A DNA stretch of 64,000 bases from Batrachochytrium dendrobatidis JAM81 (GCF_000203795.2 NW_006281099.1:670690-734689); one strand, 5' to 3'; positions 11,030 through 24,125 are shown, counted from the first letter of the stretch. Translations and numbers: made by a program. The notes: a model not told the origin generated them from the letters alone.

Positions 11030-13477
11030 TTTAAACTAACACGATGGTTATTACATTAATGGATCCAAACTGTCAACACATTGATATCTTGGCAGTAATA
11101 TAAAATAACGAGTGTGACTGGTTTAGTCATCAGTTGCCCAGTCGATTGATTTGTATTTGCCATGACCACAAACGTTTACAATAAAGATTCAGATATTGTT
11201 CATGATCGACTGATTAGTATTGGATCGTGTAGATATTTGAGCCAAAAGAGCATGTTAATACAGTATCGAGTGTTGGATAATCATGATAGTAGGAAATAAG
11301 ATTGATAGTCATGAATAGAAACGGTTAGCCAACCAGTCGGTAGACTTGCAGTTGAAAGGCTTTGATAACGATTATTAGGGTTATCAGGATTATTAGGGTT
11401 ATCAAGACTAATAGGATTATCAGGACTGTTGGAACAAGTACCAAGAGATTCGATACATAATGGGAACAGGAACGGTTCATATCCAGCCAGATACTATGCA
11501 TCATACGCCATTGCATCGTATGGACTTGACAGCTATCAAGCAGGAACTTGCTGATTCTTTGGGTCCATTTCATGCACCGGCTTACTGGTCATTACTGCGT
11601 TCATTCTTGAATGGTCGCTGCTCTAAACAGAGCTTTGATATGGCGACAGTGGACATGCTTACTGGTGTTCAAGGTAACCTGTTCCATGTAGCATTCATTG
11701 TACTGTATTCATGGTCTCGTATGTGATCCTCATACCCGTCATGTTGATATTCCTGAATTGGCTCTTGCCATGTTCATATTGATATTCATATTAATGTTCA
11801 TATTAATGTTCATGTCCATCACAACCATTCATCATCTCATTCATCTCATACATTGGAATGTTAGCGAGTCTACACAACAAACTCATCTTGGCCATATGCT
11901 ACAACTTACAAGCTGGTGTTCCTCCACCAACTGGCCCACCCGACACTGACTTTGTTCCAAAGAATAGTCTGGCATTTGCTGCTCCCATCGAAATATCCGT
12001 CACTTCGATCGCAGACTCTTTGAAACGTCCTGCTCAGGAAGAACTGCTATCTCCCATGGAGATCAAGAAACGCTTTACCACTGCCATGATCATGTCGCTT
12101 TCTTCTCAAGATCGTCAACGACTCATTGGACTGGGTATTGTGGTAAGGATTCGAGTCCATTTAGATTAGTATCCAACATTGTGTTGCAATACAAGCTGTT
12201 AATTCAGTGTTGATGCGTGTTGGTATAAACCTTGCAGAAGCATAAAGATGAACCGGTTTTGCCGCCTTCCAAGAAAGTGCTCTTTCCAAACGGATTCCCT
12301 GTTGGTATGCATACTTGCTCTAGTCTCGGTTCTAATGTAACGTTTGAATGTCCAGATTTGCAAACAGTAACTCACTCCAACATCACGACATTAGGAATAG
12401 ATTCGATTCCTAGGTCATGCAAGGATGAAGGCGATCTTCCATTGATGGATATGCTTGAGCAACGACTCCGGTTTATAAGTGGAATTCAAGGACTGGGAGA
12501 TCCACCTACGCCGGAATCAGCCAAACTGATTTCATTTGCACTTGATGTAAGCCGACCATTACATTTCGAATGTGTTGATTGAGCCGTGCTTGATGTGTCG
12601 CTATTGTTGATTCCTTTACAGAATTATCTCAAGAACTTGTTGCAGGCTATTTTGCGAGCACTGACTCCGCTCCGTGCTATGCGTACCACGACTGCTAGTG
12701 ATTATGCACCGACCGATCCGTTGGTAGCTGCGTCGTTGCAATGTAAACCAAACCCAAAAAAGCGTGCATTGATTACTACAAAGACATCCAAGTCGGTTGT
12801 AAACGGATCGGATTTGGTGATGAGTAAGAATAGTTGACTGAACACTTTGAATGCATGTTGTGATTACAATGGATATCAGCAATCGTATATGCACCAGATG
12901 TAAACTCGTTTGATTGATTGTGGTGAATTGTAACTGTATAGCCAATACATCCAAATCTGGCGACAATGCAGTCCAGTCGATGTGTACAACGACGGATTGG
13001 TCAGCATCACAGTTGACAGATTGTCACGTCAAGCCATCTCAATGCACACTGGCATCGACGATTTCATCACTTGAAGCACTTGAAGCACTGCACCGGCCTT
13101 TTGGGTTAGACGAGCTACGATTTGTGTTTGATTTTTTGCCACAAATGGAAACCGAGACACTGGAGCGTATTGCACTCGAGGCATTATGAGATGCACCGAG
13201 TGGGATCAATTGGGACACATTGTAACCAAATCGATTGGTATTACTGTTTGGACATATTTATTAATATCTAGTATGCTTGGCATTGATTCTAATAGACGAT
13301 TCGACATATCAAAGTGTTGATAGTATCAGTGGTTTGACATCAAAAGTGTTTATAGTTTTGAGATGTTCATATATCAAGTTTTTAATAAAATGTCGGTCCA
13401 TATGTTTAACAATAGTGATTTCAGATGGACAACAACATGTTGATGGAAAATACAGAGTTTGAGCAAGTGTTTATCAT
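11030..13477 (+). repeat. Segmental duplication, copy A (CBM18 3' flank + TADA1-like gene)
   Basis: Sequence from the lectin stop codon to about 13477 recurs at 38158-40611, nearly identical with a few substitutions and small length changes in an AT-rich intron. After 13477 (GTGTTTATC) the two copies diverge abruptly. The duplicated stretch continues leftward into the last lectin module. Confidence 0.9.
11460..13189 (+). CDS. SAGA subunit, TADA1/Hfi1-like (copy 1)
   Basis: Five exons (11460-11673, 11865-12142, 12238-12546, 12622-12823, 12942-13189) keep frame and encode 416 residues. The N-terminal part matches the SAGA-Tad1 family: a helix (LTAIKQELADSLGPFHAPAY), a W-x-L-x-x-F-L positional match, and a segment with LHNKLILAICYNLQ after the first intron, as in human TADA1 and yeast Hfi1/Ada1. 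These proteins form part of the SAGA coactivator core through a histone-fold region. A basic stretch (KPNPKKRALITTK) lies near residue 310. A nearly identical intact copy is at 38588. Intron 1 holds imprecise TTCATATTAATG repeats that differ in length between copies. Family call is fairly confident from the N-terminal half. Confidence 0.72.
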
Positions 13478-13643
13478 AGATTCAAGCCTTTTTTCAACCT
13501 TGCTCGACTCTTGAAGCCAATGCACAGTTTGATGCTCAACTCTTGTATTGTTTTTATAAAAATCTTCATTTTTATTCAGCCAGCATGTCATTTCAATTTC
13601 AAACCAAGAATGCAAATCAAACATTGAAAATGTAATCAAGTGT
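13190..13643. other. Intergenic region
   Basis: The first 288 bases are the tail of the duplicated segment. The remainder (13478-13643) is unique AT-rich sequence before the 3' end of the AMP deaminase gene. No gene or RNA seen. Confidence 0.5.
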
Positions 13644-16600
13644 TTAGTCGTCATCATCACCTACATCAGAGGGACGATCAATTTGAAGAGTTTCTACATC
13701 ATGTCCAGGAAGCGCTCGAGCGCGTTTTTCTGCAACCATAGCGTAAGCAGCAAATCCACCTGCAGCACCAGGAACTATGGGAAGTGCAGGAGCACTGAGA
13801 TTCAATACAGGAGCAGATCCTTCGTCAACGTGAGCAGAAGTACGCAAAGGGGAACCACGAAGTACAGTTGTATCTGTATAATGATTAGCTTTGTACAGAT
13901 CGCTTGGTGAATTGATGCCTATTGGACTGTTGGATTGAAGAAGTGGCTCCGTAGCTATTCCAGCTGTTGGACGAGATACGTTGCGGCGTAAACTGAGTTC
14001 AATAGGAAGACCTTGAGCTCGGCCATGAACCGCTTCAATACTACTAGTATCAGTCGAAGGATGGGTAGGACCTATGGAAATCACATTGGACATGGCAAAG
14101 GCATTGTTAATGGCAGACAAAACAGCCACGCCAGTAATTGGGGTACCATGATCCGATTTGGAAACACCAAGCGAAGTAATGTCTTTCGACGTAGCGCCAG
14201 TGCCATGTGTCGTGGCATTGGAATCAATGTAGCTCAAGGTTTCAGAGACTGCCTCATCACCCATATTGACACGTAGAGCACTAAGCACCATCATACGTTC
14301 CTCCATAAGAGTTTGGTAGCGGTATTGAAGACGAATGTTGGGTACATTTGTCTTGTGAATATCATTTCCTGCCGGACCGGCCATATAGCAGGTATTTCCT
14401 AACCAGCGCTGCTTGATTTTGAGTTCCCAACCGCTCTGGAGAACACTGTTTCGTGCAATTTCGCACATGTCTGTGGATGATAATTTCCAGATCTGTCGCA
14501 GTTAAAAAGGCTTATATTTAGTATAGATACAATATGAAGTACAAAGAATGGATAAAAAGCATAATTACCTGAGCAGCAACACTGTACTCTTCAATAAGAG
14601 GTTCCTTTGTAAAATGGAATTGCAAAGGATCGTCCGTGGAAAGCGAGACATTCATACCACGTTGAAAAAATGTCAAAAATGGGTTACGTTCATAGTTGAG
14701 GAAAAGTGCATTGTTGGACAATGGGGACATGGCAATGCCAATCTGCTCCAAGTAAAACAGGTACTGCATGGCCGGAACCTTGCGCAACAGAATACCATGA
14801 CTGATACTATGCGAAGTAAGGAACGCACATGTGAGGTGATCAGGATCACCCGCTTCACCGGCGTGAGGACGCAAAAGAAACGTATTAAAGCCACGCTCAC
14901 GACGGAAGAGATTGAGCGATGAAATATTGGCAAACATGTAGTATAGGTAGTACGAATATGGAGGGTTCATGGCAATCGTCCAGGCCCTGGGAGCAGGAAA
15001 CTTTTTAAATATACGTTTCTCTGTCTTGCTTTCGTCATCCACACTGTCGAAACCAATTACTCTCTGTAAGAATATATGCAGCTCAGGATGGGTGCGAGGA
15101 TCCTTAGTGACCTCAAATAGTGGCTCAAATACGTTTCGAATGATGTCTTCAAACGACTTGACCTGATGCGATTTCTTATAGACGCTATACAGACGTGGAA
15201 CTTGAATCAACCAGCGTACATTATGCGAAAATAGACGATGATCAATCACCCATTTGGCAATTTTATCCCATTCGTCTCTTGACCGACCGTATATGGATAT
15301 ACGATACTCGACCATCTGATACTTGCTGGCTTCCAGATCATTAATCACTTCTTTGGTTAGTTCAGCCAAATACCTGCCTTTTACAAAATTGTCCGTTTTC
15401 AAGAAAATCTCACGAAGACGAGATTCTCCAATGGGATTGTACTTGAGATTGAACTTGTCAAATCGATGAAATGAATCCTTGTGTGCATGCATGTCCAAAG
15501 TATCAATACTGAGATCATATGCAGTCAGATTCAAACTTTCAAATACTTCTGCAATGGTCAGGTGTTTACCATCACGGAAAATGACGGCCTCGCTGCTATT
15601 TTTTTTGATTTTTGATTTGATGAAGCGTAGCAGATGCTTTTGGTTCATGCAGGACGAATGATGGATATGAGTGTCTACCTTACGCACGTTGTAGAAATCC
15701 CTATGAGGCACACGCTTTGAGTCGGCCATTTCCTGATACTCGTTCAAAAGAACATACATTTGAAATTTGCTTTCCAGATATCGAAGACGACGAAAAGCAA
15801 AGCTTTTGGTGGGTCCATCAGAAATGATATTTTGAATGTACTCCATGTCTTGAAAATAGTTTTTGACGGATGGAACGTGGCATTTTCCATTAGTGTGTGT
15901 AGCAGCATCATTCTTGTCCTTGTATATTTGGAAAACACCACATTCGGTCATGGCATACTCTCCCGAATGTTCTTCAGGAATACGAAAAGCAGCAATATCC
16001 ACACCATGGTCAAGGGAGGTTTGCGAAGCATTGTTTACAGACATTGGGATTTCAGGGGTAGCGATGGAAGGATCTTGAGGTGGCCAATAACTAGGTTTAG
16101 GAGGAGGAGGATAAATCTCCCAATCAGGAGAATCTTTTGGATTGTCACCAAAGCACTGGTAACTCGCCTCCATATACTTTGCGCGCATTTGAACACATTT
16201 TTCCAGCGTCTGAAACATTTCTTCAAGTTCTTGACTGAGTTCAAGATCTAAGAAATATAGAGAATGATTGCATGTGAGAAACAGACTTTTACAGTGTAAT
16301 CATGATTAGAATTTATAGTGCACCTCCAACTTCCTGCCTGGAATATTTAGCAACACCTTCAGAGGTAACAGCAGTGCCAACAACTTCAGCCATGCGCTCA
16401 GCAATACTGATGGATGCTTGACCCTCGCTCACACCAAGAGCACTCATGGACGAACGCGGAGTTTGACGAGATTCGTTATCTAAAGAATCGAGTAGAAAGG
16501 GCTGAAGTGATTGAGAATGCTGAAGAGAATTGCGATCTGTTTGTTGACCAACCCTGTGAGCCCAATATCGACCGTCCTCCTACAACACAGCAGCAGACAG

Positions 16601-17146
16601 GACAGTTGCAAATGGTCATTCAATTAGGACTCGCGAGAAAACACATTTGGTAGCGAATCAACACTTGATACATACATTGAAGGTAGTCTTGTCAAGAAAA
16701 TAGTCTATACGTTGATAGTGAGTTGCATTGACAGATATTCAATAGTCCAGGGTCAATGATCGTAGTTATAACGAATGAAATTCAAGACCTTTCCAGGTAT
16801 GCATTTTTGAGCATTCTCCAATGCAATTCAACTTACTGTAAAATGGACTCTTGTGGGATAAAGCAGAGTTGCTCTCATTGCCAGTCGCACTGGGATCCAT
16901 GTCAAACGTACCCAATGAGTTGGCATGGTGCAGACCACCAGCACTGTTTGGAGGACGGACAGCATAAGCAGCAGTATGTAGAGCGGTGAGCCTTGCGGGT
17001 CCGCTGGAGTCGGGGATTCCAGCAAGATTGTCGCAAGAACTGTTGGCATTTTTATCAGCCAGGGCTTGAGCAGAAAGACTGGAAGAGGAAGCAGCAGGAT
17101 TCACTCTATCCTTTGCATTGGCCATGTCAGCAGTGTTATCTGTCAT
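13644..17146 (-). CDS. AMD1: AMP deaminase
   Basis: Converts AMP to IMP and ammonia in the purine nucleotide cycle. Four exons (17146-16837, 16479-16324, 16247-14569, 14492-13644) encode about 997 residues. The catalytic domain shows the metal-binding [14 protein letters not shown] in its first strand, a long barrel region, and [20 protein letters not shown] near the end, which is the family signature. The join at the last intron gives [20 protein letters not shown], as in other AMP deaminases. The N-terminal 100-odd residues (Ser/Ala/Asn-rich, ending SPFY) are variable regulatory sequence. The C-terminal tail of about 200 residues after [17 protein letters not shown] is Ser/Thr/Gly-rich and longer than in yeast. 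The start ATG at 17146 is chosen because it opens this tail; an upstream in-frame start is not excluded. Confidence 0.93.
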
Positions 17147-17236
17147 TGTCTTGATAAGAGAACAAGTGTTGGATTCCAAGCAATTCAAAGCTTTATGCTG
17201 GACTGATCGACTTCAAATTGAATGGGAAATACAAGT

Positions 17237-19659
17237 TTATTTTGTAGATTCATGAATATGATCCACTGAGTTGCTGTTCTTACTGGTACACACTCCGATC
17301 GACTTACACCAGTCATCGACAAGAATGTCAGGAAGTTTGATCCGTAGCTTAGGATCGGGCTGTAGTAGTTTATACAGCATTTCCTTGGGTCCGGGCTGCA
17401 GTTTCTCAAATGGTGCAAATCGAGTAATGCTATCTAAAAATGTCTTGTATCGGGAATCCGTTATGATGGCAGTCTTCCACAGTATAGAATTGCTCAACAT
17501 GACAAAGAAAATCACTCCAATCGCCCACACATCCACTGGCTCAGAGTCATACTCTATATTTACAAACTCCTCTGGCGCAATGTATGGTCCTGATCCTGCA
17601 ATCCCTCGTGTTTTCTTGCATACTGTTCCAAAAGGATCTCGAAACACCTGCGACACTCCAAAATCAGTGATCTTGAGGATTCGTCCGGTTCCGTCTAGCA
17701 GCAGATTCTCTGGCTTCAAATCCCGATGCGATACACCCACCGAATGCAAAAAATGCACACCACGAACCAACTGCATAAAGAAACAGTTCATCTCCGCATA
17801 GCTTTTGAGTGTGCCGTTCTGTATTCGTCCAAATAAATCTCCTCCCGCGCAGTACTCCATCACTACACACCATTGCTTCTTCGAATCTTGAATCAAGTCC
17901 ACTGTTTTGACTACATTCTCATGCTCCAACGATGAACTGATGCAAAATTCTGCCACAAGTTTCTTGACATACTCTTTTTGGGACTCGTCCTTGTGTCGTT
18001 TACGAAATTCCTTGACTGCATACTTTTCCTTGGAATTTATTGGACAACATAGTTTGACTATGGCATAGGCTCCTCGTCCAAGAACATCTTCTGTTTTACC
18101 GTATTTTTCTGTTAGAGATACTTCGGATGATCCTGATCGTGCCAATGACGCAGTGGATGACTTGCGCTCCATACCAATAGTTGCTGGTGGTGGGATGTAC
18201 AGGGATCCAGGAAGTACCATGGATGAATTGGGTGAAAGAGAACCATGCGTCTCCAAGTCTTGCAAGTGGGGTTGTGCTTTGGACATACTAGAAGTAGAAC
18301 TAGAAGCACTTGAGCGATAGGAGGCATCTTGGCTCGAAGTGGTCGGTAGGGGTTGGGGTTTTTTACTCCGTGGACTCAATAGATCCTTGAAGATATTATG
18401 ACTTTCATACTTTGTTTCAGCTACTGCAACATGGTCAGATCCTACTGGAGAAGGAGGTTCGCCATGGTAAATATCATGCCCAAAATTCAATAGTGGTGAA
18501 GTCAAGGGTGGCGGAGTAGTTTTTGAAGAGTTGGATGGTTTTCGAGGACGAGTGCCTTGAAGAAGATCTTTGAATAGATTGGTACGTGTTGGTTTGCGTT
18601 GCACTGATTCCTCCAAATCCGACTCAAAATCACTCGAGTCTTCACCAGCACCAACAGAAAAAATGCCCTTTTTGGATGGCTGACGCTTCATGCGATCCTT
18701 TTGACCATCCGAGGAACCAGACTGAGAGGTGGACTGTTGCATTGGAACTTGACCAACCGCTTGCTGTTGATTGAGGGGTTTTTGGCGAAAGGGAGCACTA
18801 CCAGCACGCTTTAAAAAGTGATCCATGGTTTCACCAATACTGGATTTACGACCCAGCTTTCCAGAATTATGACTTTTACGAGAGGTGCTCATGGAATCAT
18901 CCGAGTCATTTTCATCTGAATCCGCCTCACTTCCACTGAAAGAGCGACGAGATCTACCCCAAAGTGAGTTTGATGCGTGAGAAGCTCTATGAGAATCAAA
19001 GCCATCTTCATCGTGATGTTCTGGCGGAGTAGAGTCGCCAAGATGAAAGATACGGTACATGACCCCAGTTTTTTTAGAACCAAGAGTAGGAGAAGTAGGA
19101 GAAGACGTTGATCGCTTGCCACTCCTGAACACAAGGTAATATGGTGATATCAATCAGTAAAACAGTTAGCGTACCAATCGCAACATTCATGCCATTACAA
19201 AGACAAACATGATTTTAAAAGACACTAGCAATCACGATAAAGACCACATCGATATACACCAATCTCAATAGTCGTGCGAAAACACACAACAGTGGTTTGA
19301 TTGGATAGTCAATGCACCCTGGATAAGATGACTCTAATCAGAGATAACACATACATGGACAGTTCGGCCAAGTCTTTCGAGACTGAAGAAGCCAGTCCAT
19401 TCACGTTACCAACAGACATATTCAATACATTCGACATGGAATGATGACCACCATCCATTGACGCAATGTTTCCAGAGGCACTGTTGTCCATGGAGTTGGC
19501 ATTGGTTGGGTTGGAAGAGTTTGTATTGGCAGAGGAAGCCGAGTTTGGGTTGGATGTCGCATTTGCAGCATTTCTCCTGTTTACAGTCTGACTCTGGTGC
19601 AGAGCACCAGAAGTAGACAAGAGCATAGGATCCCATACTTCTGTGTTGAAGGTGGACAT
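17237..19659 (-). CDS. HAL4/NPR1-type serine/threonine kinase
   Basis: Two exons (19659-19355 and 19124-17237) give about 730 residues. The N-terminal 390 residues are low complexity and Ser/Pro-rich, with basic patches. The kinase domain starts near YGKTEDVLGRGAYAIVKL (Gly loop) and has YAVKEF (catalytic Lys), HRDLKPENLLL, KITDFGVSQVF and PYIAPEEF. The insert DPFGTVCKKTRGIAGSGPYI in the activation loop is typical of the fungal HAL4/HAL5/NPR1 group. These kinases control plasma-membrane transporters and ion homeostasis. The C-terminus is short and lacks other domains. The start lies 157 bases from the divergent RPT4 start, and the stop is 90 bases from the AMP deaminase start on the same strand. 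Confidence 0.85.
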
Positions 19660-19816
19660 TGATGGACTGCAGCTTCACTGTCAATTCGAAACATTGAGCT
19701 TGAAGTTGCCATTCTGAGCCCGTCGCCATTATACAGTCTACACCCCATATTTATGCGGTGTCTTTGCTAAACTGTTTCCGAGTCTTCGCTTCGACTCTTC
19801 ACACATCGACTCTGCC

Positions 19817-22152
19817 ATGAGTTCCTCTGCTGACATCGCCATCCCCACTGCTACTCCAGAAGACCGTCGTGCAAAGGCCTTTTCTGCCTATCGCAAGCGT
19901 CTGCTGGAACATCGCGAGTTTGAGGCAAAGGTCAAGGAACGTAAGTTCTTGCCAACATCACATCTCCAGCCATTCCTGGCTTCTGTTCAGATATGTTGTT
20001 TATGCATGACTGTTGTCTTGGGATGAACTCGGCCATGTTTGCAATTTGCTTCAATGGCTTGTTGCTACTATCGTGTTCAACCCTTGCAGATTGTGTGCCC
20101 TGGCTGTCATGGTGTTTGGACAAAATTATCGCAATGCTCATCTAGACTGCATTCCAGTCCCATCCATCGTATAATCATTTTTACTTTTGGGTTCGATATT
20201 GACTGGCTCCTGAATCGCAAAGTGCTTGCGCTATACCAGTATTGGTCACTCTGACAGTGTCTGCAGCATAATCCCATTGTCAACTTATCTGAATTATGGT
20301 GTTACCAGTACTAAGTTTATCTTGCTGATTTGATATATTTTTAGTTCGACTCGGTCTTCGTGTATTTGAAAAGTCACTCGACAAATCAGAAGATGATATC
20401 AAGGCCCTGCAAAGTGTTGGCCAGATTATTGGAGAAGTTCTAAAACAACTTGATCATGAAAAATGTATGTGTCCGAGTGGTGTGCTTTGTACAGCATATC
20501 AATCGAATCTGGCTTTACTTGAAAACACTCGGGTTTTACACCCTGCTAACTTGTTTAAATCTTGGAACTCTCTACTCATGAATCGTTTATCAATTTGAAT
20601 TAGTTATTGTCAAGGCATCCAGTGGTCCTAGATATGTTGTTGGCTGTCGCGAAAAAGTTCAAAAAGATAAACTGAAACAAGGTGTTCGTGTTGCACTCGA
20701 CATGACCACTCTCACTATCATGCGTATTCTTCCTCGTGAAGTCGATCCGCTTGTCTATAACATGTCTGCTGAAGACCCTGGAGACGTCACATTTGCTGGG
20801 GTTGGCGGCCTTGGTGAACAGATTAGAGAGCTTCGCGAGGTATTTTTTATGTAGCTACTGTATGTCTATTTATTGATCAACTCAATGTTCTGCTACATTG
20901 GCATCGTATTCTAGGTGATTGAATTGCCACTGCTCAATCCTGAACTATTCCTTCGCGTGGGAATTAAACCCCCAAAGGGTGTTTTACTCTATGGTCCTCC
21001 GGGTACTGGGAAAACTCTATTGGCTCGTGCTGTAGCTGCTACACTTGAGTGCAATTTTCTCAAGGTTGTTTCTAGTGCCATTGTTGACAAGTATATTGGT
21101 GAAAGTGCTCGTCTTATTCGTGAAATGTTTGGTATGTTTATACTCTGCTGGCCCAGCGGCCGTTTGATCTCAAGTTTCTATAGTGCATGACTTGTTTTAC
21201 GTACTCTGTTGGAATGATCTAAATTGTGTTTATGGTGTGTTAGGATACGCCAAGGAGCATGAACCCTGTATTATTTTCATGGACGAGATTGATGCCATTG
21301 GTGGTCGTCGTTTTTCTGAGGGCACTTCTGCAGATAGAGAAATTCAACGAACCCTTATGGAGGCATGTAGTTCTGTGATTATTCAGTAAATACTGGTCTG
21401 GTGTGCATGACTGTCTAACGACTTTGTTACAAATGTGTGCTGGATCCGTAATACAGTTACTGAACCAGATGGATGGTTTTGATTATCTTGGACAAACCAA
21501 ACTTATTATGGCTACCAACCGTCCAGACACGCTTGATCCTGCTCTATTGCGACCCGGCCGTCTTGATCGTAAAATTGAAATTCCGCTTCCCAACGAGCAA
21601 GGAAGACTCGAGGTTATTAAAATTCATGCATCCACTATTACCAAGCATGGCGAAATTGGTATGTTTTATCGGTACAAGTGCCAAACAATTTAATAGACAT
21701 TGCATATGAACAACACGGTTGCTGACATGTACGGTATCTTTCTATGCTTATCATTGCTGTGATTGAATTTGCTGGATTTTGGCATATGTAGACTATGAAG
21801 CAATTGTGAAACTATCCGAAGGTTTCAACTGTGCCGATTTACGTAACGTTTGCACAGAAGCTGGTAATATATATGCTGCTTGTCTGCCCTTTGGTATTAA
21901 AATTTGCAACTCAGTGCATTTACTTTTAAAACAACACCTCATTAGGCATGTTTGCTATCCGAGACGAGCGCGACTATGTTGTTCAGGATGATTTAATGAA
22001 GGCGGTGCGCAAGGTGGCCGAGACAAAGAAATTGGAGACAAAGATGGACTGTACGTATATACAGCTACTGGTTTTTGCATCTTATGAATGTAGTTGTTTA
22101 ATCAATTTACTCACCATGTTATTCCATTAATCATACAGATGAAAAGGTCTAG
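19817..22152 (+). CDS. RPT4: 26S proteasome regulatory ATPase Rpt4
   Basis: One of six AAA ATPases in the base of the 19S particle, which unfold substrates for the 20S core. Nine exons (19817-19940, 20345-20464, 20604-20839, 20915-21131, 21244-21362, 21457-21658, 21792-21863, 21946-22050, 22139-22152) encode 402 residues. Visible motifs are the N-terminal coiled coil, Walker [14 protein letters not shown], Walker [13 protein letters not shown], the arginine-finger region ([16 protein letters not shown]), sensor [10 protein letters not shown] and C-terminal AIRDERDYV. The ending DYEKV comes from a 14-base last exon. The fifth intron begins with GC instead of GT (GAG|GCATGT), needed to give TLMELLNQMDG. 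Its nine small exons contrast with the long exons of its neighbours. Confidence 0.95.
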
Positions 22153-22307
22153 TGGTTTTCTTACGCGTCTGTGTGCATCAGATACGGCTGATTAGGAATG
22201 TACATGACTAAAGTGCTATGCATTTCGGTTTTTGAAACTTGGGTATAAGTAATCTTTTTGTAGTGATTTTCGCAAGATCTCTAGTGACTCCTACATAATA
22301 ATAAAAT

Positions 22308-22345
22308 GACAGTCGGATTCGCGTAAAATGCAACATTTTTGTATA
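22308..22345 (+). mobile_element. Solo MITE end next to another MITE
   Basis: TGACAGTCGGATTCGCGTAA matches the outer end of the MITE family and lies directly before the left end of the copy at 22346. It is either a nested insertion or the leftover of an earlier element at the breakpoint of the duplicated segment. Confidence 0.5.
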
Positions 22346-22794
22346 TACAACCCTATTCATGTAAAATGAGCATTAAACATGGATATCAAATGCATAATAA
22401 ACCGTCAATTCTGACCAGATTTACTGGACAACATTGTATCTTTTAAACTCTTTTAGTTGACTGGTGATTGACATGCAAACAACAGCTGTGATTTGCTGTT
22501 TGAACTAAACCACAAACGTATCTGCAAGTCTTTAGAATACAGCAAGAATGTTGATTGACAACATCAGAATCCAATATCTGGTGATCGTACAACGTATGAC
22601 TATCAAAATGGAGAATCTCGGTTCAAACTATACTGTGTGCATTATACGATGGTCGTTGTTGGAAAGAGTTGAAAATCCCATCAGAAGCAGTCGATTCTTA
22701 ATAGGAAAGCATAACACCCATTCAACTATTGTCTTCCGAAACAACAAGCAATCACTGCAAGATAATGCTCCATTTTACATGAATACGACTGTCA
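22346..22794. mobile_element. MITE, full length (~449 bp), left edge of duplication copy 1
   Basis: The left end is TACAACCCTATTCATGTAAA; the right end is the inverted form (TTTACATGAATACGACTGTC). It is nearly identical to the copy at 34420-34868. Its right part is read by the truncated methyltransferase gene on the minus strand. No transposase is encoded. Confidence 0.8.
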
Positions 22795-22826
22795 ATCAAA
22801 TCAGTAAAGCTTATGCATGTGTATAC

Positions 22827-23617
22827 CATATACATGGAGAATTCGTTTCCTTGACAAGAGAATCCGTTGGCAACAGTTTCAAATACCAGCCTGCCTAAGC
22901 CAGATCCAGGTATCAAAACATGAATTTCCCCTCTAACCAGGTTTATACTTGTTAGCGAGACTTGGACTACAGATATGCATCGTAGTATGGCATACCTCTC
23001 TTGCAGCGGAACATGAGCATAATATAAATTCATAAAGTCTAGAATGGGACCATAGACATTTGTCCGTTCGACTCGTCCCTAAACCAAAATACAGCAGTGG
23101 TCAGACCTACTCACAGATTCATACCATCCAGTAGCCATACCTCTTCAGACCAATCTCGTACAAACTGTCTGATTGTTGATTGGACTTTGCTTAGATCACC
23201 CTCAGTAATATGATAATCATCTGAAACCTTTAACTGAAGCTGCGTATATTTTTGCGAATGATCGTTCGACTGTTTGTCCAACTGTTTGTTCGACTGTTTG
23301 TTCGACTGTTTGTTATGTTGGTCAGTCTCATCCTTTTGACCATTATCAGGCAATAATGACTGCAGAAACTCATTTTGGTGCTCGCTAGTAATCAAATTTA
23401 ATAGATGGGCATTATGGTTGATGCAATGTATATGGGAATGAAGTCTGGCTCGAACTTGGTCGTAAAGGGGTTTTTGTGGAATGGCAGCTATCTTGTGTTC
23501 AAGAACGAGAATGGATGAGCGTCGGTATGCATTATATGTAGCAACCACTTGAGCTAGATGCTGTTGTTCCTGCAACAGATCGTCATCATTCAGTCGGTGA
23601 ATGGATGAATGATCCAT
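22827..23617 (-). pseudogene. 5' fragment of carnosine N-methyltransferase gene
   Basis: Exons 23617-23141, 23078-22996 and 22932-22827 are copies of the first three exons of the gene at 33763-35691; the two longest open stretches translate identically. It keeps the SAM-binding strand [16 protein letters not shown] and QGNEFSMYM but lacks exons 4 and 5, which hold the rest of the catalytic fold. Beyond exon 3 the donor GTATAC leads into the MITE and then unrelated DNA. Without splicing, the reading frame would run into MITE sequence and stop at 22752. Its promoter side, shared with the divergent CBM18 gene, is intact, so it may still be transcribed. I treat it as non-functional. Confidence 0.82.
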
Positions 23618-23848
23618 GAATATTTTTGGAGTAAATTGATATCCATCGAGTTTAAATGGAATGGTTGTACAGCGAGCCAATCCATGATAGATGTCTGTTA
23701 AACACTATGTATGATATCAAACCTGTTTATACAAGTGTGCTGATACCATCCACACCTAACACTAGCGGTTTTCCGGATGCGGCCATCATAGTGCGCATAA
23801 ACTGTTGGCTTAAAATACAGTGGCAGTACTGAACCATCTTGATTGGAC

Positions 23849-24125
23849 TGTTTAGCATTGCCACCGTACCTGCTGTGGAAACAACCTAATCTAGTCATGA
23901 CGATGCAAACACTGACACCATGAAATAAAGCTCAGTTTCAAACAATCCAGTGTAGTGGCGCGACGTGCTCCACCATGGTATACGATGGCAGTTTAAATCC
24001 ACCCCTAAACTGATACTCAACTTGGAAACCAGGAATGCTTATAATAGCCAAGTATTTAATGTGCTGCTTTCCCACATAGCGTATTCATCTATCAATTCAA
24101 TCATCTCTTGACTTGTAATACAAAT
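23849..24125 (+). promoter_or_regulatory. Conserved upstream block of CBM18 gene 2
   Basis: Same block as at 9144-9419 and 35923-36199, ending at the start codon and with the same GCTTATAATAGCC element. Together with the preceding ~230 bases it separates the divergent methyltransferase fragment from the lectin. Confidence 0.55.

Noticed and set aside
15760..16251. 163-codon plus-strand frame opposite AMP deaminase
   Set aside because: It overlaps a firmly identified coding exon on the other strand and has no recognisable domain.
17271..17801. 176-codon frame opposite the HAL4-type kinase
   Set aside because: Antisense to the kinase catalytic domain, with no independent support.
22548..22898. 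116-codon frame in the MITE, repeated at 34622
   Set aside because: Considered as a transposase remnant, but it runs from MITE interior into antisense of methyltransferase exon 3 and has no DDE-type features. It is kept only because the duplication is recent.
23266..23320. Tandem TTCGACTGTTTG repeats in methyltransferase exon 1 as a regulatory array
   Set aside because: They are in frame and encode the NKQS repeat, so they are a coding minisatellite rather than an operator cluster.
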